Below, piece by piece: positions 48,750-59,885 of a stretch of DNA of 64,000 nucleotides. A program made the translations under genes and the position numbers. Under the pieces are notes generated by a model that had not been told where the DNA came from, searched no databases, and saw nothing but the letters and a program-made list of their open reading frames with translations. Source of the DNA: Cryptomeria japonica (taxonomy: Eukaryota; Streptophyta; Pinopsida; Cupressales; Cupressaceae); assembly GCF_030272615.1 (NCBI RefSeq), contig NC_081407.1, positions 148,055,744 to 148,119,743 of the forward strand. Direction: 5' to 3'. Every line of letters begins with the position of its first letter. Position 1 is the first letter of the stretch.

Positions 48750-49916
48750 GTCCTTGTTGAAAGCAGACACACTGGTTTCATCTGGAGAGGGGGAGAAGGG
48801 GGCTTAATAGAAGCTCTGACAATTGTAACAAGAGAATCCAGTTTTGCAGGGGAGACGTCACAGTCAACATCAAAGGAGGGTTTCTCCTTAGGTAGAACAG
48901 GCTCCTCTCCCTTAGATGAGGGGTTGGGAAAAGCAGTGGGGCTGGAGGGGGAAATAAGTCAGGGGTTTCCAGGGGGTCTCTAGAATTAGAAACAAGCTTA
49001 TCATCCTTAGAAAGGTTGGTTGACTGAGAGGAAAAGTGGGGGTTCTTACCCTTGGAGGAAGGGTTTTTTAGAGTTTTTCTGCAGAGGGAAATTCCTCCAG
49101 ATATGTCCTTCTTTCTTGCATAATAAAAATGCATTTATTCCTCCCAGGAGTTCAATGTAGCATGTGAATTTATCATCCTCAAGTTCAAAATGAATTTTAA
49201 ATGGGATCTCCACCTGGGCTTGATGGATATTAAGATTCTAGCATTCATGTGGGGGAGGAGAGTGGATGGATTGTCCATCCTTAGAACATTACCAATGGAA
49301 GTTAGAGCATGAGGAAGCCAATTCCATAGTATGGGTGGGATATTCTTTATCATGACCCATCTAGGCATGATAATGCAAGTATTTCATCATGGTTGGTCTT
49401 AAGTGACCATCCTATGGCTCTAAAACAACCATTGCCTACATTCCAGTATTCTTTTTTAATAACTTCCTTTTGAGTTTTAGAATCTTTGAAAAAAATAATG
49501 TACAAACCCTTCTGAATCATTTGACATAAACTAAAATAAAACCCTAATCTATTAACCCAAACGTTTTGGAACCAATCATTCGTAAAAATCCTAGAAGGGG
49601 TCTTACTATGATCTAGGACCTCAAAAAAGATAGTTCTGTCTCTTAACCTAGTGCTCTCATTCAGTAATATTATATTTATTTCAAAGTTTTGCATAACGGT
49701 AAGAATAGTATCAGAACAATACTTACCTCCTCCTCTGCTCCCTTTATGTGGTCCATTCGGAGATGATTGAACTACCAGGAAGAGTGCACCACTAGGGAGA
49801 GAAGTTGAACCAATGAGCGCCTATTTGAAACTCTTGTCTTCTCCTTCAGCAACATTTGAAGAAGGGCACAACTCACGAGATGAATTAACACCATCTCCCA
49901 TCCACTTCTCTCCCAT
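48750..49916 (-). pseudogene. LINE ORF1 (DUF4283-type, zinc-knuckle)
   Basis: Minus strand from ATG 49916 (MGEKWMGDGVNSSRELCPSS), with one TAG soon after. DUF4283-like core at about 49560-49180: SRIFTNDWFQNVWVNRLGFY, CFRAIGWSLKT, MIKNIPPILWNWLPHALTSI and IGNVLRMD. A degenerate zinc knuckle lies near 49135 and a Ser/Pro-rich C terminus follows. ORF1 of plant L1 binds RNA. A linker coding region (48379-48005, Lys-rich) leads into the endonuclease start. Confidence 0.75.
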
Positions 49917-50381
49917 CCTCGAAGGGAGGGGGAGTAAATGAGAGAGAATAGGGTAGAAATGGTTGGCTTCGCACGAGCTTCGATTCATGTGAGGTCGGCC
50001 CTAGTTGTCGATCCATCGGCTATGGGATTATTTATCTTTTCAATCAATTTGCTTAATTAATTGAATAATCATTTTTCTAAAATTTTACATTAGTCAATTA
50101 TTTTGCAAGTTTCAAAGCTCAAAATTTCAAATTCCAAATGTCAAATTTCCAATTTCCCTCCTTTAGTGCATGAGTTTTCCAATTTCAAATTCAAATTTTC
50201 TTTCACAAATTCAATTTTTCAAGTGTGCTTTTATATTTAGAATCATTTATTTCATAGTTTTATTTATTTTTTAAATACCAAAAAAAAGATAAAATACAAA
50301 AAAAAATTGTTTTATGCATTTTGTGTGTTTGCTTGTTTTAGTTCATTTCATTGCAATATTTAGCATTTATTTTCAAAATAT

Positions 50382-50704
50382 CAAAACTACTCTTTCCAAG
50401 ACTATCGTGCCTTTGACAATCCATTTGCTTATAATGACTATCTTTTCAAAGAAGTATATAGCAGAGAAGAACTTGAGGAGGCTCTTGATGGTTTCCTTTA
50501 TGTTAAGCCTTCTAAACCATCATTTTGCCAAAGGCTAATCAACATAATGTGTAAGACATTTAGTAGTGATGACCTTGAGATGATGGATGAAACCATTGAT
50601 GGCTTCATTCTTCCCTCTACATCATCCATTAAATATCCAAACATTCACAAGGATATTATCATGCATGACAATCCGCTTTATGAACCTTTTCTTGGCAACA
50701 ACAA
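50382..50704 (+). pseudogene. Retroelement ORF of unknown function, first part
   Basis: Open frame of about 107 codons without a clear start: YRAFDNPFAYNDYLF, YSREELEEALDGFLY, DDLEMMDETIDGFI, ending HDNPLYEPFLGNN where a solo LTR interrupts it. The NPLY wording returns after the solo LTR at about 52082 (VDNPLYQALPF), so both parts belong to one protein. It lies where a gypsy gag would be, upstream of a protease-like segment. I do not recognise the domain. Confidence 0.5.
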
Positions 50705-52004
50705 TGCGGGAAAACTGAGAGGGGGGCGGGTGAATCAGTTTTCATCAGATCTACAAACTTAATCACAAAAATAGATCTAATAAACTACAAGAATAACAAA
50801 GATAAGAAAATTTCTAACACAACACACAACACCAAGATTCTAATGTGGAAACCCGGTTAAGGGAAAAACTATGGTGGGAACCTACCCACAATAAGATAAT
50901 ACTCTACAGTAGTATGTGAAATTATTACAATGGGGAATGCAGATGCATTTAGGCACACTGCCTAGATCTCACTGCTCAAAAGATAATGACCTAGAAGGCT
51001 ACAACCCTCAGGGAAGTCTCACTGAATTACAATAAGATTTGGACTACAATCTAGAAGGAATGAACTGCAATAATAACATCTCCAAATGCCTGATGACGGT
51101 TCTGGTTAAACACAATTGTCTTCTCTACAACACTAATTTTTGCTCAATCACAATGTCAAAGGATTAATCACTTGATCGCACATAAACCACCCTTTGATAA
51201 TGTAGGCACAACCTTGACACCTAATTTACATGACTATATCACCTATTTATACAATTCATCAACCTTGACAACAAGGTCGGCTAAACCCTCAACTCACAAT
51301 TACAAAATTACATCATATGATACAAATATTGACCACTAGACCAATATAATGATTTACATAACATAACATGGACCTAAATCAAATCTCCAAACATGAAATA
51401 CCACTGAAAATCATGCCAAGATCAACCACAACATGCTACACCACCAGGAAAACCGCATAACACGAAGAATATCACTGGTTCAGCAAGATCATAACAAAAA
51501 TCACACAAAAATCAATGTGGATCATCAGGATAAATAGGACACTATTAGGAAACAACAACAAGCACGTTAGAATCATCAGCAATAGCTTCATCAACACCGC
51601 TTATCAAATCTTCATCGATCAACATATGAAACTAAAGAACACTCAAACAACATCAACTATCACAAAGAAAGATAAATTGCGGACCACCAAATTATGAACC
51701 ACCTGAAATGAAGATACACAAGACCATCCCAAACAATATCCCAAAAAATCAGCTCAAGATCTGATCACACTGGAATATACTGGAGGAAATATTGAACTCT
51801 ACAAAGCACTAATAAAAAAAACTAACTACAAAACTGAATCATCTGATATAATCAATTAAGCTTACTAGATCACCAGACCAATACATAAGAGTATAATGAT
51901 ACTAGAAATATTCCATACACCAAACCATAATCCCAAAGAACCAATTTGTAGTCACTGGAGCAGGAATATGTTGACATCAATGACAACAACATATCCTAGC
52001 AGCA
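50705..52004 (-). mobile_element. Solo LTR of the Sirevirus-like family
   Basis: Begins TGCGGGAAAACTGAGAGG followed by GGGGCGGGTGAATCAG and ends GACATCAATGACAACAACAT then ATCCTAGCAGCA. AACAATG flanks both ends (50700-50706 and 52004-52010), so the exact duplication is 5-7 bp. It has the AAACCCGGTTAAGGG/AAAAACTATGGTGGG landmark at about 50850. It splits the unknown retroelement ORF. Confidence 0.8.
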
Positions 52005-52007
52005 ACA

Positions 52008-52694
52008 ATGTCCAACACCTTTACCTCTGTCAATCCTATTTATGAAGAATCTTTTGTGATAAAAGAAGGTGATGTGGTGGACAATCCTCTTTATCAAGCT
52101 TTACCTTTTAGAGATGACACCATAATGAACCATGATAATTCCTCTCCTAAATATTCTCTTGTTCATGAGGATACTTTGGTGAAAGAAAAGACTATTAACA
52201 CTCCTTTTACAACTCTTCCTCTTAAGGATGAAGTTTTGAAAAGTTATGTTGATATTTCTCCTAAAATGTGTCTCTCCTATAAGAATACGTTAGAGAAAGA
52301 GGATGATATCATAAACACCTTTCTTGATGTCACTTTAATTTCCATGCATGGTATCTCTCCTAGAGAAGAAGTTTTGATGGACATTGATTTACCCTCTCCC
52401 AAATTTGGTTCTACCAATAAGGGCACATTGTTACAAGAAAAGGTTATGAGAACTTCTTTAAAAGATCTCCCTCCTAAAGATGAATCCTTGAAGAAAGATT
52501 TTTATCCTAAAATGCACCTCCTCCATGAGGATACTTTGGTGCAAGAGGATGAAATCATTAGGAATTTCCTTAGTGCTCTCCCTTCTAGAGATGCATCCTT
52601 GGAGAACAAAGAGCCTAATAAAATCAATGCCATTCATGTTTCTAGTTATGAGAAACCTAAACCAAAGGAACCTCCCTATATTCTGAAATTTTAA
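52008..52694 (+). pseudogene. Retroelement ORF of unknown function, repeat-containing part
   Basis: Open frame of 228 codons made of about five degenerate units of some 38 residues. Each unit has a pattern like N-x-F-x-x-LP-x-(R/K)D-(D/E) then SPK or PK, L-x-HEDTL-V-x-E: VDNPLYQALPFRDD, SPKYSLVHEDTLVKEK, TPFTTLPLKDE, ISPKMCLSYKNTLEKED, TSLKDLPPKDESLKK, YPKMHLLHEDTLVQED, RNFLSALPSRDASLE. Acidic and basic residues alternate, and no transmembrane or catalytic motif is seen. The ATG used lies at the solo LTR border, so the real start was upstream of that insertion. Function unknown. Confidence 0.55.
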
Positions 52695-53089
52695 AAATAT
52701 ATATGTGAAAGAGATGCTATAGAAAGACAATTAGAACAAAAATACGGTTTTGAAATGCATCAAACATTTAATGCTTGTGTCAAAAAGAAAGAACCCAATG
52801 TTATTCTCACTTCTCTTTATTCCCCCTCTCACCCTAAGAAGGACATTGATAAGAATCTTGTTGAGAAACTCCATGGTGTCTTAGCCAAGATCTCCCTTTT
52901 GGGACTCGATTCAAACTTCCCCTTCATAACATAGGTTGATCCAAGAAGCCTTTCATTTTAAAATGGTTCCTCATCCTTCTTCTAAGCCAAATGATATCAC
53001 ATTCTCACGAGATGAATTGTCTTCTATAGAGGTTAGAAATAGAAATGATCCCCTCATGGTTACTCCTTGTATTTATTAACACAACATAA

Positions 53090-53455
53090 GAGGTACCTCA
53101 ATTGATAATGAGTTAGCATTTAACATTTGTTGTGTTGCCTTATTAGATACGATAAGTTGCAATCATTCTTCTATTCAACCTGACTCTCTTTGTATTTGTG
53201 GATTTGATAATGTTCCTAGAGAGGCACTTGGTATAGTCATATTACCTGTCAAAGTATGACCCATGACTTTACCTACTCCTATTCATGTCATTCCCAACCA
53301 TCTTAATTATAACCTTATTCTAGGTACATTGTGGATTCATGCTATGAAAGAAGTCCCTTCTACTCTTCACCACGCAATCAAATTCATATATGGTAATGAA
53401 CTTCACACAACCAAGGTTGATTCTAATCCTATGATTTTTTTCACGATTAAGTAGG
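53090..53455 (+). pseudogene. Gypsy-type aspartic protease remnant
   Basis: Plus-strand frames read CCVALLDTISCNHSSI (compare VLLDTGAS...), then TPIHVIPNHLNYNLILGTLW and IHAMKEVPSTLHHAIKF. The second part matches LPLSYNLLLGRPWIHAMQ of the gypsy element at 18 kb and the wider plant family. One stop lies between the parts (53258) and the active-site Gly is lost. It identifies the old interrupted element as gypsy type. Confidence 0.75.
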
Positions 53456-53949
53456 ATGCATCTCTCCCTTTAATACTATGATTCCTTCAATAACGCAATC
53501 TTCTATCAATGATGCCTCTTTAGCAAAGAATTGAAGTACCTTAGTTTTTAAATCCTACTTAAATGGGTATAAGATCACTCAATATATGCATGAAGCCTTG
53601 AAGGATCCTTGTGTGTCAGTTATCTAAACTTCTTCTAAATTAATTCCCACTTCTCCTTATAACAAATGTATTGATGATGACAAGGGATCTTTAGATTTTG
53701 ATACTAAGAATGAACGCTCTCCTCTAGACATTTCAACATCTATGCATGGGCAAAATGGATATAGTTTAGGATGGACCATGCAAAAAAGTTTTGATGATCA
53801 TGAGAAATATACACCACACTTTTCCCAAGAAGATCTAGGTTTCCAAAGTCCTCTTTTATTCGCATCCCCTTCTCCATTGTCTAATACATCTATGTCTTCG
53901 TACAGCTTCTCATCATAACAAGAGAGTATCTTTTATAAGATTCTTAAAG

Positions 53950-54127
53950 CCAGCTTGATTACTGTCCCTTTAAAGAATCAAAGAAAGAATCATAAGAAAA
54001 ATCAACACAATCCTTCTTTTTGCAAGTATCATCAAATCTATGGCCATGCCACTAATGAATGTAATGATTTAGAAGATAAAATTCAACAACTTATTGTAAC
54101 TAGTACCATTCAAATATTAGACATGTG
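53950..54127 (+). pseudogene. Gypsy-type Cys/His motif remnant
   Basis: Reads NPSFCKYHQIYGHATNEC followed by NDLEDKIQQLI, equivalent to CNFHQRKGHKTSNC and LKDLIQDLIDRGEI at 17.2 kb. It lies after the protease remnant here, whereas in the element at 17 kb it lies before. Confidence 0.7.
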
Positions 54128-54564
54128 ATGATTTGGACTCTCATATTTTCCTTTCACATAACATTTAAGCTCCTATTATGTTGCTCCTCATTATGTGACA
54201 TTGGTAGCTTGCTTATTGGGGGACCAAATAAACTAGCATTCATAGTGGTATTACAATTTGAAGTACAATCATACTTTGGTAGCAACATAATAGTATTTTT
54301 ATTCTTGTCTCCATGCTTTAGGGTAAAGAATAGCCTTTCAATCATCCTTTCTCACTTTCCCTTTGAGAATTAGGCCCTTTTCTAAGGAGCACTTATTGAT
54401 TATGGAGGTGTATATCCATGTTGACGATCTCCTTCCTCTTATTGGAACAAGTATCCTTGATGAAGATCTTATCCTCACCTTATAAGTGCATATACTTAAT
54501 TTTATCTCTTCCTTATTGTTCTTAGTCTATAATAATTCATCAAATTCTTCTCTTTATTGAGCTG

Positions 54565-55713
54565 TGATAAATACTAAGAGGGGGGGGTGAATTAGTATGC
54601 CAAAAATCTCTGCACTAAAACACATACATAGTCTAAAGATAAACCGGTAAAGAAGTCTAACAGTCAAACCAGTTACCACACATGCAAACCAAAATGCGAA
54701 TAAAGAATTCGCCCACAAAAGAAATACAACCATAACACAAGATATTTGACAAGGAAACCCAACTGGGAAAAACCATGGTGAGATGGAACTCACAAGTCAC
54801 TATCTGCAGAATAGAAACCAGAGCGGTTAGGGTTAGACTGGTTAAGGTCTTACAATGTTCTTCACCAGAACAGATCCTGTTAGGAATCTCAATCTCTGTT
54901 AGGAGATAAGTCTGATTAAAGACTACCTTGTTAGAGGATTTTAGATTCACATGTGTGAACCACCTTGTTAGAGGATTTTACAAAGGCTTTGAGGCCTACC
55001 CGGTTAAGGGCTACAGACTTGTCAAAGATGTGAGTAATCAACAAGTGTTTGATCTATCTGATAGCACAAACTACTTGGTTAGATCCAGTATTGCTCACAG
55101 CTAATGCATTCCAGCATTACTTCAGTCTTCTCTATCTCTCTCATAGTTACAACTTGATCTTCTCAGATAAGATCGTTCTCAGCCTCCACCTTAAAACCCT
55201 AGCACCACATTAACCCTTTCAGCAACACCTTAAAACCCTAGACATGATGTCCTTTTAAAGGAATCTGATTTCATGTCGGTCCAATAGGATTACATTACAA
55301 TTTCCTAGGTTCAATGCATCTAGACATACTCAGTAACATGACACAAAAAGCACCGTCAATGTGTCAGCACCGTCAAACAATCGGTGGATTGGTAACTCAT
55401 CACAAAATGCCAATTGGTAACTCATCACAGAGTATTATCGGTTCATACAAAATACCGGTTGTCAGTTTGACAAAAATGAAGACTAGTAAGAATGTGTTGT
55501 GCCCCTTTGCTCCCTCATACCGCTTGGGGTCAACATGTCGCTTCAGACCAGGAAACACATTCTGCAAAATCACCACTAGTCTAAAGACTAGTAAACAACA
55601 TAACAGTTGGAACAAATACCGGTTGAGCACAAGCTCATACATATAAAGGGGATCTCAATACAAGTGTGTGTCCATCAATGACAATCACAACATAAACAAC
55701 AAAAATGCCAACA
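54565..55713 (-). repeat. 3' LTR of the Sirevirus-like element
   Basis: On the plus strand it starts TGATAAATACTAAGAG and ends AAAAATGCCAACA. It carries the G-run signature, the AAACCCAACTGGGAAAAACC landmark (54757) and hairpin motifs (54885-55015: GATCCTGTTAGGAATC, CTACCTTGTTAGAGG, TACCCGGTTAAGGGCTA). Compared by eye with the other LTR it differs by about 5-8% in the first 250 bp. Confidence 0.9.
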
Positions 55714-56040
55714 ATCTCCCCCTTTGGCATTGATGGCAACACTTAGGAAAATAAAAATTTTGACATCTAAGTGTTTTACAACAAAAACTTGCCATTAAAA
55801 AAATTGCTCCCCCTAAGCATATACACTATCCCGTAATCAACACAATGTATAGAAATTTTCCATACAGAGCATAATCATCAGAGCATATAGCATATATCAT
55901 AGCATATATCAAAATTTCAAAACCAGATACTTCTCCCCCTGTGTCAGAAGATCAAAATTTTAAAACCAAAAACCAAATATACTTCTCCCCCTTTGCCAAC
56001 AATGACAAAATACCACTGAAAAACCCTGTTTCCATATATA
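55714..56040 (-). other. Multiple polypurine tracts before the 3' LTR
   Basis: On the minus strand the sequence next to the 3' LTR is GCCAAAGGGGGAGAT, a classic polypurine tract. Further tracts of the form GGGGGAG lie at about 55807, 55934 and 55987. Repeated tracts next to the 3' LTR are a Sirevirus hallmark. Only the one touching the LTR should be needed to prime plus-strand synthesis. Confidence 0.8.
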
Positions 56041-56099
56041 TATATAAAGTTTATGACAATAATGAATAATACTTGTCAAAAACCGATTTATAGTCCTAC

Positions 56100-59000
56100 A
56101 AAAATTGTTTCATGGATAGAGACCAGGACTCAAGTAGGGAGGTTGCCACTTCCTTCTCTGTCTGCATCTGGGATACCTATTCTTCCATGGCATCTACTAT
56201 GCTCAGTTCCTGTGTGACTGTCAGGGCATCCAGGTTCAAATAGCACTTCTGAAGAATTTGCAGTCGTGGAAGTAATACCAGTTGAAGCTCCTACAAATCC
56301 CTAGACCGTGTACTAATCTCTTGCTCCATCTTGGCTGACTGGATCTAGAACCGATGAACGGTTTGCCCATATGTTGCAAAGGAATCATAAGGTGTCTTAA
56401 ATGTGCCCAAGTAGGACCGTAAGTCCATTTGAAGCTTTTGCTTCTTGGCTAGCACATCGTCACAGAACATATGAGGTTGACAAATTTTGCTGAGTAGCAA
56501 GTTTCCCTCATCCAAGGCATTCCTTATGTCCTTTTGATCTTTCAGCAGTTCAGTCCTAAGCTCATTCATCTTTTTCACTAGAGCAACATTAAGAGCCTTT
56601 TGGTGCTCTTTCTTTACATTGGCCTCTACTGCTTCTTCCAGAGTCTGCACCTGATCATCTACTATAGTACATAGAAGTTTGAGTTGTGCTAATGATGATT
56701 CAGTGTCAGGAAGATTAGTACTAGGGATTAAACTAGTAAGTGTGTCTACAGCCGCCTGAATAATATCTTGTTCCCTTTTCCTGTGAATGACTTCAAGGTA
56801 CTCTTGGGAAACCTTGATGCTCTGCATAAGCTCAGACTCAATTGCAGATTGGAGATCAATAGGACTCAAGACAGCAGCCATTTTGGCTTGGCTTCCAGTT
56901 GCCTTTGGAGTCTCCATCTGTGTGCTCTTCATTGCTTCAGCTGTCTTGTCTGCTTCTTCCTTCTTTTTTCTCTCCTTCTCTTCTTTCTCTTTCTCTTCTC
57001 TCTTTTTATTCTCTTCCTCTTCCATCTTCTTCTTGTCTTCCTCTTCTTTCTACTTTTTCTCTGCGTTTGCTTTCTTCTTTGCTTCCTCTTCCTTTTTCTT
57101 CTGTGCTTCCTCTTCCTTCTTCTTTTGTTCTTCCTCTTCCTTCTTCTTCTTCTCTTCTGCTTCCTTCTTCTTCTTCTCTTCTTCTTCCTTCTTTTTCTTC
57201 TCTTCTTCTTCCTTCTTTTTCTTCTCTTCTTCTTCCTTCTTTCTCTTTTCTTCTTTACCCTCTTCTTCTTTCTTTTTCTTATCATCTTCTTGCTTCTTCT
57301 TTTCTTCATCTTTTCGTTTCTCCTCTTCCTCTTTTCTCTTTTTCTTCATTCCTCTTCTTTTTCTCTTCATGTTCCTTTGCCGCTTGTTGTGTGTCCTCAG
57401 CTTGTTCACCACCCTGATCAGCTTGTTGCCCCTATTCAGTTCCCTCAGAAGGTATGTCCTGAGTGACATCTTCTACATCCAGGGCATCGACATCGATAGT
57501 GTCGATTGGTTCTTCCACTAGGTTTCCTTCCTCATCAAAGACCTCATCTAGTTTGGAAATAACTGGTTCCTTTTCCTCTTGGAGGTTGGTCATTCATGCA
57601 ATGTGAGAGCTGATAGCATGAGAAATATGCTAATGAGTATTTTTTTCAACATCATCAATTCTTCCCTCCAATAACCAGATTCTTCTTCTCCTTGTGAAGA
57701 AGAGACCTTTATTTTGATCTAGGGCATCAAATAATTCTGAATTTGAGAGTTTGGGGAAGTAATATGTAAATAATTTCTCCCTAATCTCCTGTTCCTTTTC
57801 AATGGCAATGCACCATTTATTATCTAATGCATTAAATAATGAAGTCGGTGTCTAATATTTAATCTCTGATGGTGACTGGTCATTTTTACACAAATAAAAA
57901 ATGATTTCCTGTAGTACTTCATCTTTCTCCTCACTATTAAAATCATCATAATAATCTACTAAATCATGGAGTAATTTTCTCCTAATATTTTTTACTGTTC
58001 TTTGACAATGTGTCAAAGGTTTGTATGAGGAGATATCAATATTTACCGGTGCAGACATTGCCGGTTCATTCTTCTTCATCTTCTTTGTCTATCTGGCCTT
58101 CTTTGGCTTTTCATCCGACTCGGTCTCTTCAGAGTCAGGCTCATTTGTCTTCGTCTTCCTTTTTCTTTCGAAGACTTTTGCCAGTGTTACCTCCAGTTTC
58201 TTCTTTGCTGGTGACCACTTGGTCACTCTTGGAATTGCAATGGTAGCTGCTGCCAATGCTGTAGGCATTGCCTTGGCTTTGTTAGCTGTCGGTTCTTTTC
58301 CTTTCTTCACCGATGGTTCTTCAACTGGTGCAATCCTCTCCAAGTAGGTTCTAGTCCTCTTAGCCTTTGGATCAAGAGGTGAGGCAATAAGGGTTGAGGC
58401 ATACCCTTCCAGCATGTCAAACATAACTTCATAGCCCATTGGCTCTACTTCCTCCATTCTAGGCCCAACAGCCTCCATTAAACATTTGTCCACCTGAATA
58501 GTGAAACAGATGTCATCTTCGTATTTCTTCACTATGTCACCTGAGATTCTTACCCTTTGACTCATCTTTCTTCTAAATTCATCAAAATATTTGTTCAGTA
58601 CTTCAAGGTAGCCAGTTCCAATGGCTTGTACGCTTTCCTTTATCTACTTGGTTACTGGTTGGTCAGGGGACCACTGGACATCTCCTACACCAGGAAAGTA
58701 GCCTTGGAAGTAAAAGAACAACCCTACCAGTAGTTGTCCAAACTTAAACCTCAGTGAATTATCTTGTTTGATTGCCTTAAGACTCAACAGGAGTTGCCTC
58801 TGCATGCCGGTGCATAAGTCAAAAGATGCATCCTCTTTTATCATCCGGTAAGCGGCATTTACCACTACAGCAGATACAGAATTAATCTTGCTGGCTGAAA
58901 ATGTTTTGTATCCTATCACCATGCAAGTGTATTTCACCAGATCATCCTTGATAGGATTGACTGTCATACCCCGTGAATCACTGGTTGAACCGGTGAGCTT

Positions 59001-59441
59001 GGCTATTTCGGTTTTGCTCACTTTTCTCAGGGCTGGCACTTCCCCTGTGTTATAAAAGCTGGTGACTGCATGAATTGCCGGACGCGTAATGTCATGCGTC
59101 CTCTCTAGGTACATCTTGTCACCATGGACTCTGCTCAAAATAATTCTGATGTGATCCTCCGTGAAATCTTCTAGAAAATATACTGCGTTGTGGAATTTCT
59201 TCTTCTCTAAGACACTAAACTCTGGTTTTATATTTTTGTCCTTGCCGCCAAATAGACCTAACTGAGTGTGAATGGCTAAAGACCCTAGGTCTTCTATTTT
59301 GCAATCAATATAATTAGAAATCCCTTCTTCAACTATGACTCCAGCCGGAACTTGTGACAAAGCATTATATTTAGACTTCCTTTGAATAAAACTTTCCGAC
59401 TCAATTGATGTACTTGAACTGGTATGAGATGTGGAAGCCAT
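56100..59441 (-). pseudogene. Long accessory gene of the non-autonomous element, unknown function
   Basis: Minus strand from ATG 59441 (MASTSHTSSSTSIESESF). An N-terminal domain of about 350 codons (59441-58370) includes DHIRIILSRVHGDKMYLERT, DITRPAIHAVTSFYNTGEVP, YKTFSASKINSVSAVVVNAA and FGQLLVGLFFYFQGYFPGVG. A basic and acidic middle follows (KAKRTRTYLERIAPVEEP; DSEETESDEKPKKAR). Next come about 200 codons of Lys/Glu-only coiled coil (57380-56950) and a helical tail (56940-56345: QVQTLEEAVEANVKKEHQKA). TAG stops occur at about 58644, 58089 and 57852, and there is a frame change in the Lys/Glu tract, so this copy is broken. No enzyme motif, signal peptide or convincing membrane segment is seen. 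It has its own TATA box and a leader of about 230 bp. It sits where some Sireviruses carry an env-like ORF, but no envelope feature supports that. Confidence 0.7.
56950..57390. repeat. TTC/TTCTTT-rich (GAA-type) low-complexity coding tract
   Basis: The plus strand is almost pure pyrimidine (TTCTTCTTC, CTTCTTTTTC). On the minus strand it encodes Lys and Glu heptads such as EEKKKKEEEE. All three minus frames and several plus frames are open here because of the composition; only the minus frame that continues into the flanking domains is meaningful. Confidence 0.85.
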
Positions 59442-59697
59442 TGTAGAGTATTTCAAGAACACAAAAAATACCTTTTAAACGTGAATTTAGGGCTTCCTGA
59501 TTCTACTTTACTCCACTCTCCATTGGATGCCAAATCACCACTTTGTGTTCTCCACTACCGCTTGCAAATTGGATTTGAATCTCTTTCAAGGTTATTCAAT
59601 TTCTTTGAAATCTTAGCTCAAATCACCTTTTCTTCACTCTGCACTTGAAAACTTCTCTTCGCTCGAAATCAGATAGTGAGAAATGATTTGAAAAATG

Positions 59698-59705
59698 CTT
59701 TTATA
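59698..59705 (-). promoter_or_regulatory. TATA box of the accessory gene
   Basis: On the minus strand ACATGTATAAAAGCAT, a consensus TATAAAAG, 257 bp upstream of the ATG at 59441. A start site about 30 bp downstream would give a leader of some 230 nt. It lies after the end of the gag frame (59886) and about 170 bp beyond a GGGGGAGC polypurine motif at 59871. Confidence 0.6.
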
Positions 59706-59885
59706 CATGTCTCTCACCTACTGCCATTAATGCTCCTCTATTAGGGCATAAACCCTAATTTGCCTTTTTACTGTTTCTGATCTTCTGCCCAGCGATAGGT
59801 ATCACATATCGGTTAAGGTCTTTTACCAGTGTAAACTGGGGGTTCAAAAGCATTTCGTCATTTGCTCCCCCTAAGCCTTTAAGGC

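Larger units (their letters stand above)
42755..50030 (-). mobile_element. Old full-length L1 LINE
   Basis: Minus-strand LINE with ORF1 (right), endonuclease, RT, a zinc region and a 3' region (left). The order and motifs are those of plant L1. Its ends are approximate: the left end is a (TA)n tract near 42735-42755, the right end lies in the 5' leader before ORF1 at about 50030. It interrupts AT-rich leader sequence that looks alike on both sides. Many stops and an AT-rich insertion of about 0.8 kb (about 43500-44320) show it is old. Confidence 0.8.

Noticed and set aside
56768-57521. Ser/Phe/Leu-rich plus-strand frames that look like membrane proteins
   Set aside because: They are shadows of the Lys/Glu tract coded on the minus strand; the TTC-rich composition keeps all frames open.
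56100-59441. Envelope-like gene of a Sirevirus
   Set aside because: The position would fit, but no signal peptide, fusion-type or membrane anchor segment is visible; left as unknown.
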